Shown in pieces: positions 26,661 to 36,459 of a stretch of 64,000 bases of DNA. The position numbers and the translations under genes were made by a program. Location of the stretch: NCBI GenBank assembly GCA_903830565.1, contig CAIKUF010000146.1, positions 19,045-83,044 of the forward strand. The letters run 5' to 3'. The notes beneath the pieces are model-generated. The model ran no database searches. It worked only from the letters and a program-made list of their open reading frames with translations, and was not told the origin of the DNA. This DNA comes from an uncultured bacterium. Lineage in GTDB: Bacteria; Pseudomonadota; Gammaproteobacteria; Burkholderiales; Burkholderiaceae_C. Position 1 is the first letter of the stretch, and every line of letters begins with the position of its first letter.

Positions 26661-28111
26661 TCTGTCTCGGCATCGACTTGGGCACCTCGGCGCTGAAGGC
26701 TGCGCTGCTCGACGATGACGAACCGATTGCGGTCGCCATCCGGCCGCTCACGGTGCAACGGCCGCAGGCCGACTGGAGCGAGCAGGACCCCGAGGACTGG
26801 TGGAGCGCCTTCGTCGCCTGCCTGGACGAGCTTCGTTCGCGCGAGCCCGCGGCCCTCTCGGAGACCCGCGCGATCGGCCTGGCCGGGCAGATGCACGGCG
26901 CGACGCTGCTCGGCGCCAGGGGCGACGTGCTCAGGCCCTGCATCTTGTGGAACGACGGCCGCAGCCAGGCGCAGTGCGCCGAACTCGAATCGCGCTGGCC
27001 GGCGCTGCGCGCGGTCACCGGCAACCCGGCGATGGCCGGGTTCACCGCCCCCAAGCTGCTCTGGGTGCGCCAGCACGAACCCACGATTTTCGCGCGCACG
27101 GCAAGGGTGCTGCTGCCCAAGGCTTGGCTGCGCTGGCGCTTGACCGGCGAGGCGATCGAGGAGATGAGCGATGCCTCGGGCACGCTGTGGCTGGACGTTG
27201 GCGCGCGGCGCTGGTCGGCAGACGCGCTGGCCGCCTGCGGCATGTCCGTCGAGCAGATGCCGCGCCTCGTCGAAGGCAACGCGGTCGCCGGCCAGGTGGG
27301 CGGCGAGTGGGTGCGGCGCTGGGGCTTTGCAAGGTCGCCGCTGGTGGCCGGCGGGGCGGGCGACAATGCCGCGGGTGCGGTGGCACTCGGCGCGGTGCAC
27401 GCGGGCGATGCCTTCGTCTCGCTGGGCACGTCGGGCGTGCTCTGGGCCACGACGGCGCGCTTTCGCCCCAACCCCGATCACGCGGTGCACGCGTTCTGCC
27501 ACGCCTTGCCCGAGACCTGGCACCAGATGGGTGTGGTGCTGTCCGCGGCGGCCAGCCTGGCTTGGTGGGCGCGGGTGACGGGCACCGATGAAGCCACGCT
27601 GCTCGCCGAGGCCGAGGCCACGCCACCATCGTCGCCGTGCTGGTTCGCGCCCTACCTGAGCGGCGAGCGCACGCCGCACAACGACACGGCCGTGCGTGCC
27701 GGTTTCACCGGCATCGACGCCGGCACCGGGCGGGCCGACATGACGCGTGCGGTGTTCGAAGGCGTGGGCTACGCGCTGCGCGATGCCAAGGACTCCCTCG
27801 CTGCCGCCGGCACGCTGCTCGCCGGCGCCGATCTGATCGGCGGCGGCGCGCGCTCGGCGCTGTGGGGGCAGACGCTGGCCGACATCCTCGATCTGCCGCT
27901 GCACCAGGTGGCGCACAGCGACATCGGCTGCGCGCTCGGCGCGGCGCGGCTGGCGCGGATGGCGGCCGGCGAAGGCCAGGCCGTGGTGGGCAAGCCGGAG
28001 CGGCTGCGCAGCTTCGAGCCGCGCGCCGCCGAGGCGGCACGCCAGGCGGCGCGCCACGCCCAATGGCGCGCCCTCTACCCTGCACTCGCCGCGCTGCCGC
28101 CGCCGCGTTGA
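26657..28111 (+). CDS. xylB: xylulokinase (FGGY family)
   Basis: The protein has 484 residues, the usual family length. It has [15 protein letters not shown] at the N-terminus (phosphate-binding), [12 protein letters not shown] with the substrate Met-His pair, catalytic Asp in [27 protein letters not shown], and the C-terminal FGGY-type region [17 protein letters not shown]. It phosphorylates D-xylulose to xylulose 5-phosphate in the cytoplasm. A related ketose could be the true substrate here. It is 19 bp upstream of xylA. Confidence 0.88.
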   Translation: MICLGIDLGTSALKAALLDDDEPIAVAIRPLTVQRPQADWSEQDPEDWWSAFVACLDELRSREPAALSETRAIGLAGQMHGATLLGARGDVLRPCILWNDGRSQAQCAELESRWPALRAVTGNPAMAGFTAPKLLWVRQHEPTIFARTARVLLPKAWLRWRLTGEAIEEMSDASGTLWLDVGARRWSADALAACGMSVEQMPRLVEGNAVAGQVGGEWVRRWGFARSPLVAGGAGDNAAGAVALGAVHAGDAFVSLGTSGVLWATTARFRPNPDHAVHAFCHALPETWHQMGVVLSAAASLAWWARVTGTDEATLLAEAEATPPSSPCWFAPYLSGERTPHNDTAVRAGFTGIDAGTGRADMTRAVFEGVGYALRDAKDSLAAAGTLLAGADLIGGGARSALWGQTLADILDLPLHQVAHSDIGCALGAARLARMAAGEGQAVVGKPERLRSFEPRAAEAARQAARHAQWRALYPALAALPPPR

Positions 28112-28130
28112 ACAGCAACGAAAGGAAGCC

Positions 28131-29471
28131 GTGTCCAGCAGATCCAAACCGTTCTTCAGCCTGCGCGAACCGCTGCGCTTCGAGGGCCAGAAGTGGAAGC
28201 CGTCCGCGAAGCGCCCGCTTGGCTACCGCTGGTACGACGCCGACCGCAAGGTGCTCGGCCAACGCATGGAAGACCAGCTTCGCTTCGCCGTCTGCTACTG
28301 GCACAGCTTCGTCTGGCCGGGCAGCGACCCCTTCGGCGGCGATACCTTCGAGCGCCCTTGGCACGCACCGGGCGGCGACCCGATGGCGCAGGCGCTGCAC
28401 AAGGCCGACGTCGCCTTCGATCTGTTCCGACTGCTGCGCACGCCCTACTTTACCTTCCACGACCGCGACATCGCACCCGAGGGCCGCACGCTAGCCGAGA
28501 GCAACGCCAATGTCAGGTGCGTCGGCGAGCATTTCGCGAAGAAGATGCAAGCCTCGGGGGTGAGATTGCTGTGGGGCACCGCCAACTTGTTTTCGCACCG
28601 TCGCTACATGGCGGGCGCCGCGACCAACCCCGACCCCGAGGTCTTCGCCTACGCGGCGGCGCAGGTGAAGAACGCGCTCGAGCTAACGAACGATCTCAGC
28701 GGAGCAAACTACGTGCTTTGGGGCGGCCGCGAGGGCTATGAAACGCTGCTCAACACCGACCTGAAACGCGAGCTGGACCAGCTCGGTCGCTTCATGAGCC
28801 TGGTGGTCGAGCACAAGCACAAGATCGGCTTCGCGGGCACGATCCTGATCGAGCCCAAGCCCGGCGAGCCCACCAAGCACCAGTACGATTTCGACGTCGC
28901 CACGGTCTACGGCTTTCTGCGCAGCTATGGCCTGGAGAAGGAGATCAAGGTCAACATCGAGCAGAACCACGCCCTGCTCGCCGGCCACACCTTCGAGCAC
29001 GAAATCGCGCTCGCGCAGGCGCTGGGTGTGTTCGGCTCGATCGACATGAACCGCGGCGACGAGCTGCTCGGCTGGGATACCGACCAGTTCCCGAACAACC
29101 TGCCGCAGGTGGCGCTGGCGCTGTACCACGTGCTGCGCGGTGGCGGCCTGGGCACGGGTGGCCTCAACTTCGACGCCAAGCTGCGCCGTCAGTCGATCGA
29201 CCCCGACGACCTGATCGTCGGCCATGCCCACGCGATGGACCTGTGCGCGCGGGCCTTGCTGGTGGCTGAAACAATGATCGACGACGGCGAGCTCGCCAAG
29301 CAACTGCGTGCGCGCTACTCGGGCTGGGACGGCAAGCTCGGCCGCGCGATCCTGAGCGGCAAGCAAACGCTGGCCGACCTTGCCGCGCGCGTCGATCGCG
29401 ATAAGCTCGATCCGCCACCGCGTTCGGGCCGGCAGGAGCACCTCGAAGCGCTGCTCAACAACTACCTTTGA
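28131..29471 (+). CDS. xylA: xylose isomerase
   Basis: The protein has 446 residues (class II length). The active-site region [13 protein letters not shown] carries the catalytic His and Asp; metal and substrate residues appear in [33 protein letters not shown] and [20 protein letters not shown]. It interconverts D-xylose and D-xylulose. The start is GTG 28131 with AAAGGAAG just upstream. The pair xylB-xylA is followed by an IolE-like isomerase and an oxidoreductase, so the cluster may handle more than xylose. Confidence 0.93.
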   Translation: MSSRSKPFFSLREPLRFEGQKWKPSAKRPLGYRWYDADRKVLGQRMEDQLRFAVCYWHSFVWPGSDPFGGDTFERPWHAPGGDPMAQALHKADVAFDLFRLLRTPYFTFHDRDIAPEGRTLAESNANVRCVGEHFAKKMQASGVRLLWGTANLFSHRRYMAGAATNPDPEVFAYAAAQVKNALELTNDLSGANYVLWGGREGYETLLNTDLKRELDQLGRFMSLVVEHKHKIGFAGTILIEPKPGEPTKHQYDFDVATVYGFLRSYGLEKEIKVNIEQNHALLAGHTFEHEIALAQALGVFGSIDMNRGDELLGWDTDQFPNNLPQVALALYHVLRGGGLGTGGLNFDAKLRRQSIDPDDLIVGHAHAMDLCARALLVAETMIDDGELAKQLRARYSGWDGKLGRAILSGKQTLADLAARVDRDKLDPPPRSGRQEHLEALLNNYL

Positions 29472-29488
29472 ACTAGGAGACAAGTACC

Positions 29489-30544
29489 ATGGCCACCAAC
29501 ATCAAAGGCCCCGGCATTTACCTCGCGCAATTCGCCGGCGACAGCGCGCCGTTCTCGAGCTGGGACGCGATCACGAAATGGGCCGCCGGGCATGGCTTCA
29601 AGGGGGTGCAGATCCCGTCCTGGGACGGGCGCCTGTTCGACCTCGCGCGTGCCGCCGAGTCCAAGACCTATTGCGACGAGATCGCGGGCATCGCACGCGC
29701 CAACGGCGTCGAGATCACCGAGCTCGGCACCCATCTGCAGGGCCAGCTTGTCGCCGTGCACCCGGCCTACGACGAGGCCTTCGATGCCTTTGCGCCGGAC
29801 GCGGTGAGGGGCCACCCCAAGGAGCGCCAGCGCTGGGCGGTGGAGCAGATGCTGCTCTCGGCGCGGGCGTCCAAGCACCTTGGCCTGACCAGCAACGTGA
29901 GCTTTCCCGGCGCGCTGGCGTGGCCCTATCTTTACCCCTGGCCGCAGCGGCCGCCGGGCTTGATCGAGGCCGCGTTCGACGAATTGGCCAAGCGCTGGCG
30001 GCCGATCTTCGATGCCTTCGACGAGGCCGGCTGCGCGGTGGCCTTCGAGCTGCACCCGGGCGAGGATTTGTTCGACGGCACGACCTTCGAGATGCTGCTT
30101 GAGCGCGTGGGCAACCACCCGCGCTGCTGCATCAACTACGACCCTTCGCACTTCGTGCTGCAGCAACTCGACTACCTGGAATTCATCGACATCTACCACC
30201 AGCGCATCTCCTCTCTGCACATCAAGGACGCCGAGTTTCGGCCCACCGGGCGACAGGGCGTGTACAGCGGTTACGCCCCGTGGATAGCGCGCGCCGGGCG
30301 CTTTCGCTCGCTCGGCGACGGGCAGATCGATTTCAGCGCCATCTTCTCGAAGATGGCGCAGTTCGGCTATTCGAGCTGGGCCGTGCTTGAGTGGGAGTGC
30401 TGCCTGAAGCACCCCGAGCAGGGCGCCGCCGAAGGCGCGCGCTTCATCCGCGACCACATCATCCGGGTCACCGAGAAAGCCTTCGACGATTTCGCTGGCG
30501 GCGGCACCGACCAGGGCAAGATCCACCGGATGCTCGGGCTATGA
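29489..30544 (+). CDS. sugar phosphate isomerase/epimerase (IolE/YcjR-like TIM barrel)
   Basis: The protein has 351 residues. Divalent-metal ligand candidates are spaced as in xylose-isomerase-like TIM barrels: FELHPGEDLF (Glu), NYDPSHF (Asp, His), LHIKDAEF (His, Asp) and VLEWECC (Glu). A clear AGGAGA precedes ATG 29489. With a Gfo/Idh/MocA oxidoreductase next door it resembles IolE-IolG or YcjR-YcjS pairs, which process keto-sugars or inosose. The exact substrate is not deducible. Confidence 0.8.
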   Translation: MATNIKGPGIYLAQFAGDSAPFSSWDAITKWAAGHGFKGVQIPSWDGRLFDLARAAESKTYCDEIAGIARANGVEITELGTHLQGQLVAVHPAYDEAFDAFAPDAVRGHPKERQRWAVEQMLLSARASKHLGLTSNVSFPGALAWPYLYPWPQRPPGLIEAAFDELAKRWRPIFDAFDEAGCAVAFELHPGEDLFDGTTFEMLLERVGNHPRCCINYDPSHFVLQQLDYLEFIDIYHQRISSLHIKDAEFRPTGRQGVYSGYAPWIARAGRFRSLGDGQIDFSAIFSKMAQFGYSSWAVLEWECCLKHPEQGAAEGARFIRDHIIRVTEKAFDDFAGGGTDQGKIHRMLGL

Positions 30545-30602
30545 GCGGGCCGGGCCGATCCCATGCGCTCATCGCGGAGCGCGAAGGGCAGAGGGCCGTT
30601 CG

Positions 30603-31775
30603 ATGAGCGCGCCGGCAAAGATCCGCCTCGGCATGGTCGGTGGCGGCGAGGGTGCGTTCATCGGCGCGGTGCACCGCATCGCGGCGCGGCTGGATGACCA
30701 CTACGAATTCGTCGCCGGGGCGCTGGCGTCGACTCCCGAGAGGGCGCTGCGCTCGGGCGAGAAGCTCGCTCTGGCCTCCGATCGCAACTACCCGGACTAT
30801 CTGACGATGGCCCGCGCCGAAGCGGCGCGCGCCGACGGCATCGAGGCGGTGGCCATCGTCACGCCCAACCACCTGCACGCCCCGGTGGCCGAGGCTTTCC
30901 TGAAGGCCGGCATCCATGTGATCTGCGACAAGCCGGTCACCACCACCGCCCGCGACGCCAAGCGCCTCGCCGCGCTGGCCGCGAAACACGGCCGCATCTT
31001 CGCTGTGACCTACAACTACACCGGCTACCCGATGGTGCGCCACGCAAGGCAGATGGTGGCCGAGGGCAAGCTGGGCGAGATCCGCATCGTGCAGGTCGAA
31101 TACCCGCAGGACTGGCTCAGCGGGCCACTTGAAGCCACGGGCCAGAAGCAGGCCGCGTGGCGCACCGACCCTGCGCGCAGCGGCGCGGGTGGCTGCATCG
31201 GCGACATCGGAACGCACGCCTACCAGCTGGCCGACTACATCGCGGGCATAGCCGTCACCGAGCTGTGCGCCGAGCTCTCGACCTTTGTCCAAGGGCGGCG
31301 CCTGGACGACAACGCGCAGGTGCTGCTGCGCTATGCGAACGGTGCGCGCGGCATGCTCTGGGCCAGCCAGGTGGCACCGGGCAACGAGAACGGGCTGCGC
31401 ATTCGCATCTTCGGCAGCCAGGGCGGCATCGAGTGGCGGCAGGAGCACCCCAACCAGTTGCACTGGGCCGCGCTGGGCCAGCCGGTGCAGATCGTCGCCC
31501 GCGGCACGGCGGCTGCCAATGCGGCAGCGGCCAGGGTCACGCGCATTCCGTCGGGCCACCCCGAGGGTTACCTCGAAGGCTTCGCGACCTTGTACAGCGA
31601 GATCGCGCACGCGATTCGCGCGGCACGCGCGCGTGGGCCCAAGGCGGGCCGCGGCGTGCAGTTCCCGACCGTCGTCGACGGCTTGAAGGGCGTGCAGTTC
31701 ATCGAGGCCGTGGTCGAATCCGCGCGGCGTGGAGGGCGCTGGGTTCATCTGCCGGCGGCCGCCGGCATCGGTTGA
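30603..31775 (+). CDS. Gfo/Idh/MocA-family NAD(P)-dependent oxidoreductase
   Basis: The protein has 390 residues. The Rossmann motif IRLGMVGGGEGAFIGAVH opens the protein, followed by VAIVTPNHLHAPVAEAFLKAGIHVICDKPVTT with the conserved EKP-type (here DKP) lysine, and GGCIGDIGTHAYQLADYI carrying the catalytic Asp/His pair. These enzymes oxidise a sugar, polyol or glycoside hydroxyl. It lies 58 bp downstream of the isomerase gene and 63 bp upstream of the lacI gene on the same strand. Confidence 0.85.
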   Translation: MSAPAKIRLGMVGGGEGAFIGAVHRIAARLDDHYEFVAGALASTPERALRSGEKLALASDRNYPDYLTMARAEAARADGIEAVAIVTPNHLHAPVAEAFLKAGIHVICDKPVTTTARDAKRLAALAAKHGRIFAVTYNYTGYPMVRHARQMVAEGKLGEIRIVQVEYPQDWLSGPLEATGQKQAAWRTDPARSGAGGCIGDIGTHAYQLADYIAGIAVTELCAELSTFVQGRRLDDNAQVLLRYANGARGMLWASQVAPGNENGLRIRIFGSQGGIEWRQEHPNQLHWAALGQPVQIVARGTAAANAAAARVTRIPSGHPEGYLEGFATLYSEIAHAIRAARARGPKAGRGVQFPTVVDGLKGVQFIEAVVESARRGGRWVHLPAAAGIG

Positions 31776-31792
31776 AACCCTGATTGATTTAT

Positions 31793-31814
31793 TTGATGAT
31801 GGCTTGATGATGGC
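31793..31814. repeat. tandem 11-bp direct repeat upstream of the lacI gene
   Basis: TTGATGATGGC occurs twice with no spacer (31793-31803 and 31804-31814), 24 bp before the GTG of the LacI regulator, within an AT-richer stretch. The 11-bp period is one helical turn, as expected for adjacent protein sites on one DNA face. It might be an operator or a simple slippage duplication. Confidence 0.5.
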
Positions 31815-31838
31815 ACCCTGCTACCCATCCGCCAAGCC

Positions 31839-32867
31839 GTGCAACCCGCCGCCACCGTCGCCGACATCGCCGCCCGCGCGGGGGTGGGAACGGCCACCGT
31901 CGACCGGGTGCTGAACAACCGGCCCGGCGTCCATACCGAGACCGTGCGACGCGTGTTGCAGGTGGTGGCCGAAGTCGGCGGCCCACCGCCGCGCGGCCGC
32001 CCGCGGCGGGACGAGAACTTCCGCTTCGCCTACGTGCTGCCAGCGGCCGAGCTGCCGTTCGTCGGCCTGATCGACCGGCAGATCGCGCTCGCGGCGGGGG
32101 ACTTCCGGCACCAGCACATTACCGAGGTCACGCACCGGTTCGACATTGCCGATGCAACGCGCCTCGCCGACAGCCTGTCCGATCTGGCCGACTGCGAGGG
32201 CATCGCACTGATGGCGCCCGATCTGCCGCCGGTCAAGCTGGCCATCAACGAGCTCGTGCGTTCCGGCGTGCACGTCGTGACGCTGTTCACCGACGTCGGC
32301 GGCTCGATGCGCGAGGCCCACATCGGTGCCGACGCTCGCGCCGCCGGCCGCACCGCCGGCCTGTTGCTCGGCCGGATGGCGGCGCCCGGACGCGACACGC
32401 TGCTACTGGCTTCGCAGGCCACGCGCCTGTCGGCCGAAATCGAACGGCGCATCGGCTTCGCGCAGGTGGTCGAGGAACGCTTCCCCGGGCTGAAGCTGCT
32501 GCGCCTGCCGGACATCCCGGCCGACGATGCCGGCGCGGCGCGCGCGCTCTCCCGCTTTCTGAAGAAGGGCGTCGACCCGAGCGCGATCGCGGGGATCTAC
32601 AACGTCGGCTCGGGCAGCGCCGGGCTGGTACGCGCGATCGAATCCGCGGGGCTGGCGAGCAGGGTCGGCATGGTCGCGCACGACCTCACCGACAACCACC
32701 GCGCGCTGCTCGCGGGCGGCGCCTTGTCTTATCTGCTTCACCAGGACATCCACTACTGCGTGATGACGGCGGCGCGCGTGCTGCGGGCCCTGTGCGAGAA
32801 CCTGCGAGGCGCCCTCAACGTGGTGCAGCCACGCATCGAGATCCTGACGGCCGAGAACCTTCACTGA
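31839..32867 (+). CDS. LacI-family transcriptional regulator
   Basis: The protein has 342 residues. The HTH (about 6-30) reads TVADIAARAGVGTATVDRVL, then hinge NNRPGVHTETVRRVLQV. The periplasmic-binding-protein-like effector domain contains FAYVLPAAELPFVGLIDRQI and AGIYNVGSGSAGLVRAIE; a C-terminal QDIHYC block resembles sugar-responsive members. The start is GTG 31839. It lies between catabolic and transport genes of the cluster and probably represses both until a sugar or polyol binds. Confidence 0.88.
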   Translation: MQPAATVADIAARAGVGTATVDRVLNNRPGVHTETVRRVLQVVAEVGGPPPRGRPRRDENFRFAYVLPAAELPFVGLIDRQIALAAGDFRHQHITEVTHRFDIADATRLADSLSDLADCEGIALMAPDLPPVKLAINELVRSGVHVVTLFTDVGGSMREAHIGADARAAGRTAGLLLGRMAAPGRDTLLLASQATRLSAEIERRIGFAQVVEERFPGLKLLRLPDIPADDAGAARALSRFLKKGVDPSAIAGIYNVGSGSAGLVRAIESAGLASRVGMVAHDLTDNHRALLAGGALSYLLHQDIHYCVMTAARVLRALCENLRGALNVVQPRIEILTAENLH

Positions 32868-32919
32868 ACGGCGGTCGGATGTGTGTGAACCCCTTCAATC
32901 CCCAAAGCAGGAGACAAAC

Positions 32920-34263
32920 GTGATCAAGCGCATGTTGACCAAAGTGCCGGGTGTCGCCACCCTGGCCGTCGCCACCCTCCTGAGCCTGGGCAGCACCCCC
33001 GCCCTCGCGCAGGACAAGACCATTACGCTATGCTGGGCCGCCTGGGACCCGGCCAACGCGCTGGTCGAGCTTAGCAAGGACTTCACCGCCAAGACCGGCA
33101 TCAAGATGAAGTTCGAGTTCGTGCCCTGGCCCAACTTCGCCGACCGCATGCTCAACGAGCTCAACTCCAAGGGCAAGCTGTGCGATCTGATCATTGGCGA
33201 CAGCCAGTGGATAGGCGGCGCGGCCGAGAGCGGCCACTACGTCAAGCTGAACGAATTCTTCGCCAAGGAAGGCATCAAGATCAGCGACTTCGCGCCCGCC
33301 ACCGTGCTCGGCTACGCCGAGTGGCCCAAGGGCACGCCGAACTATTGGGCGCTGCCGGCGATGGGCGACGCGCTCGGCTGGACGTATCGCAAGGACTGGT
33401 TCGCCAAGCCCGAATTCCAGGCCGAGTTCAAGAAGAAATACAACCGCGATCTCGCCCCGCCCAAGACCTGGACCGAGTTCAAGCAGGTGGCCGAGTTCTT
33501 CACCGGCAAGCAGATCGACGGCAAGAAGGTCTACGGCACCTACCTCTTTACCGAGCGCGGGTCCGAAGGCATCACGATGGGCGTGAGCAACGTGCTCTAC
33601 CCGTTCGGCTTCAAGTACCAGGACCCGAAGAAGCCGTATGCGATGGACGGCTTCGTCAACAGCCCCGACGCAGTGCGCGCGCTGGAGTTCTACAAGGCGC
33701 TCTACAAGTGCTGCACGCCGCCGGGCTTGACCAACTCGTACATGGGTGAAGGTCTGGACGCGTTCAAGTCGGGCCAGGTGGCGATGATGATGAACTGGTT
33801 CGCCTTCTTCCCCGGGCTCTACAAGGACCCCAACGTCGGTGGCGACAAGATCGGCTTCTTCGTCAACCCGAGCGACAAGACCAAGGGCTCGCAGCTCGGC
33901 GGGCAGGGGATATCCGTCGTCTCGTACTCGCCGAACCGCGCCGAAGCGCTGTCATTCATCAAGTGGTTCGCGCAGCCTGAAGTGCAGAAGAAGTGGTGGG
34001 CGCTCGGTGGGTATTCAGCCCACAACGCGGTGCTGAAGGATCCGGGCTTCACCAAGAGTGCGCCCTTCGCGGGCGAGTTCCTGACCGCGATGGACCAGGT
34101 CGTGGATTTCTGGGCCGACCCGAGCTACGCGCAGTTGCTGCTCGCCGAGCAAAAGCGCATCCACGACTACGTGGTAGCCGACAAGGGCACCGCCAAGGAA
34201 GCGCTGGACGGCCTGGTGGCCGACTGGAAGAAGGTCTTCAAGGAAGACGGCAAGCTGAAGTAA
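32920..34263 (+). CDS. sugar/polyol ABC transporter substrate-binding protein
   Basis: The protein has 447 residues. A signal peptide (residues 1 to about 30, ending TPALA-Q) directs it to the periplasm. The mature part is a family-1 extracellular solute-binding protein (COG1653-like): WAAWDPANALVELSKDFTAKTGIKMKFEFVPW at the start, then hinge and aromatic sugar-contact residues (GTPNYWALPAMGDALGW). I chose GTG 32920, which has AGGAGA 6-10 nt upstream and starts a normal signal peptide; an ATG at 32881 has neither. It feeds the permeases that follow. Confidence 0.9.
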   Translation: MIKRMLTKVPGVATLAVATLLSLGSTPALAQDKTITLCWAAWDPANALVELSKDFTAKTGIKMKFEFVPWPNFADRMLNELNSKGKLCDLIIGDSQWIGGAAESGHYVKLNEFFAKEGIKISDFAPATVLGYAEWPKGTPNYWALPAMGDALGWTYRKDWFAKPEFQAEFKKKYNRDLAPPKTWTEFKQVAEFFTGKQIDGKKVYGTYLFTERGSEGITMGVSNVLYPFGFKYQDPKKPYAMDGFVNSPDAVRALEFYKALYKCCTPPGLTNSYMGEGLDAFKSGQVAMMMNWFAFFPGLYKDPNVGGDKIGFFVNPSDKTKGSQLGGQGISVVSYSPNRAEALSFIKWFAQPEVQKKWWALGGYSAHNAVLKDPGFTKSAPFAGEFLTAMDQVVDFWADPSYAQLLLAEQKRIHDYVVADKGTAKEALDGLVADWKKVFKEDGKLK

Positions 34264-34272
34264 TCGCCGACC

Positions 34273-34323
34273 GGCCCTCACGCCAACCTTCTCCCGCCAG
34301 CGGGAGAAGGCGGGCTGAGGGCC
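34273..34323. repeat. dispersed palindromic repeat, family B, copy 1 (binding protein/permease gap)
   Basis: There is an outer inverted repeat GGCCCTCA (34273-34280) / TGAGGGCC (34316-34323) and an inner stem CCTTCTCCCG (34287-34296) / CGGGAGAAGG (34301-34310). Related units occur at 58866-58910 and 58921-58960. Placed after the binding-protein gene, the stem could trim the transcript so that the binding protein is made in excess over the membrane parts. It lacks a T-tract. Confidence 0.75.
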
Positions 34324-34354
34324 AGCCAGCCATACACAGCGTCTGCTCAAGCCC

Positions 34355-35314
34355 ATGGCACTGTCGCCTTCGTCTCCCATCGCGACGCGAGCCGCTCAGG
34401 CCACGCCGGCCCCCCTGGCGCGCCGCATGCGCGGCCTGTCGGACCGCGCAATCGCCTGGCTGTTCATCGCGCCGACGATGCTGCTGCTGCTGGCGATCAA
34501 CATCTTTCCGCTGATCTGGACGATACGGCTGTCGTTCACCAACTTCCGCGCCAATCGGCCGAATGCCGAGGTCGTCGGCGTCGGCATCGAGCACTACGTG
34601 TCGATACTCAACGACCCCGACATCTGGGGGCCGATGCAGGCCACCGCGCACTTCCTGTTCTGGACCATCGCGCTGCAGACGCTGATCGGCTTTGGCCTGG
34701 CCTGGCTGATCGACCGCAAGTTCCGCGGCCATGGTTTCTGGACCACGCTGATCCTGATCCCGATGATGCTGTCGCCGGCCGTGGTGGGCAACTTCTGGGC
34801 CTTCATCTACCAGCCGCAGATCGGCCTGTTCAACTACGTCGTTTCCTTCTTCACCGGCATCCCGCCGTCGAGCTTCGAGATGCTCGGTTCGGTGCGGCTC
34901 GCGCCGTGGGCGATCGTGATCGTCGACACCTGGATGTGGACACCCTACGTCATGCTGATCTGCCTGGCCGGCCTGCGCAGCATCCCCGACTACATCTACG
35001 AAGCGGCCGAGGTCGACCGGGCCTCGAGCTGGCGCCAGTTCTGGGGCATCACGCTGCCGATGGTGCTGCCCTTCATCATGCTGGCGGTGCTGTTCCGCGG
35101 CATCGAGAACTTCAAGATGTTCGACCTCGTGAACCTGCTGACCAACGGCGGCCCCGGCTCGACCACCGAGGTGGTGTCGATCACGCTCAAGCGCGAGGCC
35201 TTCGAGAAGTGGCGCACCGGCTACTCGTCGGCGCTGGCCATCATCCTGTTCGTCGCCGTGTTTGGCCTGGCCAACATCTACGTCAAGGCGTTGAACGCCG
35301 TGAAGAACAGGTAG
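34355..35314 (+). CDS. ABC transporter permease 1 (MalF-type)
   Basis: The protein has 319 residues with six main membrane segments and a cytoplasmic N-terminus. The EAA loop EAAEVDRASSWRQFWGITLP (about residues 217-236) contacts an ATPase. It forms the channel with permease 2. The start ATG 34355 lies 32 bp after the palindromic repeat. Sequence character matches sugar-alcohol (sorbitol/mannitol-type) permeases, but the substrate is inferred only from the cluster. Confidence 0.88.
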   Translation: MALSPSSPIATRAAQATPAPLARRMRGLSDRAIAWLFIAPTMLLLLAINIFPLIWTIRLSFTNFRANRPNAEVVGVGIEHYVSILNDPDIWGPMQATAHFLFWTIALQTLIGFGLAWLIDRKFRGHGFWTTLILIPMMLSPAVVGNFWAFIYQPQIGLFNYVVSFFTGIPPSSFEMLGSVRLAPWAIVIVDTWMWTPYVMLICLAGLRSIPDYIYEAAEVDRASSWRQFWGITLPMVLPFIMLAVLFRGIENFKMFDLVNLLTNGGPGSTTEVVSITLKREAFEKWRTGYSSALAIILFVAVFGLANIYVKALNAVKNR

Positions 35315-35320
35315 CCGGCG

Positions 35321-36277
35321 ATGAGCCAGGGCATCAGAACCGCGCACAGCGTCGTCGAGCCGACGAACACCGCCAAGTTCGTCGCCGCCACGCTGGTGGC
35401 GCTGTATGCGCTGATCACGCTGGTGCCGCTCTTGTGGATCGGCCTGACCAGCATCAAGAGCCCGACCGACTCGATCAGTTACCCGCCCAAGCTGTTCTTC
35501 GCACCGTCGACGGTGGGCTTTTGCAACCTGTTCACGACGCGCTCGCGGCAGACGCCCGAATACATCGCCAGCCTGCCGCCGGCCGACAACGCCTGCGAGC
35601 GCAATGCGCGCGAGAACAACATGGTCGTGGTCAGCCGCTCGAACTATGTGCCGCGTTTCATCAACTCGCTGATCATCGCCATCGGCTCCACCGTGCTTTC
35701 GGTCGGGCTGGGTGTGATGGCGGCCTACGCCTTCAGCCGCTTCAAGGTGCCGGGCAAGGACGACCTGCTGTTCTTCATCCTCTCCACGCGCATGATGCCG
35801 CCGATCGCGGTGGCGATACCGATCTACCTGATGTACCGCCAGCTTGGCCTGTCGGACACGCGCATGGGCATGATCCTGCTCTACTCGGCAGTCAACGTGT
35901 CGCTCGCGGTGTGGCTGCTCAAGGGCTTCATCGACGAGATTCCGCGCGAGTACGAAGAGGCGGCGATGGTCGACGGCTATACCCGGCTGCAGGCTTTCCG
36001 CAAGGTGGTGCTGCCGCAGGCCACCACGGGCATCGTCGCCACCGCCATCTTCTGCATGATCTTCGCGTGGAACGAGTACGCCTTCGCGGTGCTGCTGACG
36101 AGCGGCGAGGCGCAGACCGCGCCACCCTTCATCCCCATCATCATCGGCGAGGGCGGGCAGGACTGGCCCGCGGTGGCCGCCGGCACGATGCTGTTCCTGC
36201 TGCCTATCCTCATCTTCACCGTGCTGCTGCGCAAGCATCTGCTGCGCGGCATCACCTTCGGCGCGGTGCGCAAATGA
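35321..36277 (+). CDS. ABC transporter permease 2 (MalG-type) with an extended periplasmic loop
   Basis: The protein has 318 residues and six membrane segments. The EAA loop is EEAAMVDGYTRLQAFRKVVL (about 210-230). Between TM1 and TM2 is a loop of ~75 residues (YPPKLFFAPSTVGFCNLF to NYVPRFINS) with two cysteines, longer than in typical MalG-like proteins. It starts 6 bp after permease 1, and its stop overlaps the ATG of the small membrane protein (ATGA). Confidence 0.88.
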   Translation: MSQGIRTAHSVVEPTNTAKFVAATLVALYALITLVPLLWIGLTSIKSPTDSISYPPKLFFAPSTVGFCNLFTTRSRQTPEYIASLPPADNACERNARENNMVVVSRSNYVPRFINSLIIAIGSTVLSVGLGVMAAYAFSRFKVPGKDDLLFFILSTRMMPPIAVAIPIYLMYRQLGLSDTRMGMILLYSAVNVSLAVWLLKGFIDEIPREYEEAAMVDGYTRLQAFRKVVLPQATTGIVATAIFCMIFAWNEYAFAVLLTSGEAQTAPPFIPIIIGEGGQDWPAVAAGTMLFLLPILIFTVLLRKHLLRGITFGAVRK

Positions 36278-36450
36278 GCTGGCCGAAGTGGGCCCGCCGC
36301 GGGCCGATGGAGTTGGCGGCCTGCGTCGTCATCGCGCTCGGCATCTTCATGATGCTGCAGCCCTTCGCGCTGGTGCTGTTCACGTACTCGTTCGCGACGA
36401 CGCTGGGCGGCGTGGCGATGTTCACCATCGTCTCCAAGTTCCCGGCCTAA
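36274..36450 (+). CDS. 58-residue small membrane protein of the ABC operon
   Basis: The sequence opens MSWPKWARRGPMELAAC and continues with two hydrophobic stretches (ACVVIALGIFMMLQPFALVLFTYSFA and TLGGVAMFTIV), predicting a small inner-membrane protein with a positively charged N-terminus. The start overlaps permease 2 by 4 bp and the stop is 9 bp before ATPase 1, so it is translated as part of the transporter operon. I recall unnamed ORFs of this size in other proteobacterial polyol ABC operons; a stabilising or accessory role is inference. Confidence 0.7.
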   Translation: MSWPKWARRGPMELAACVVIALGIFMMLQPFALVLFTYSFATTLGGVAMFTIVSKFPA

Positions 36451-36459
36451 GCCCAGACC

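Noticed and set aside
34238..36238. 666-codon frame opposite the ABC permeases
   Set aside because: Shadow of two membrane-protein genes; dominated by Asp, His, Arg and Gln with no domain.
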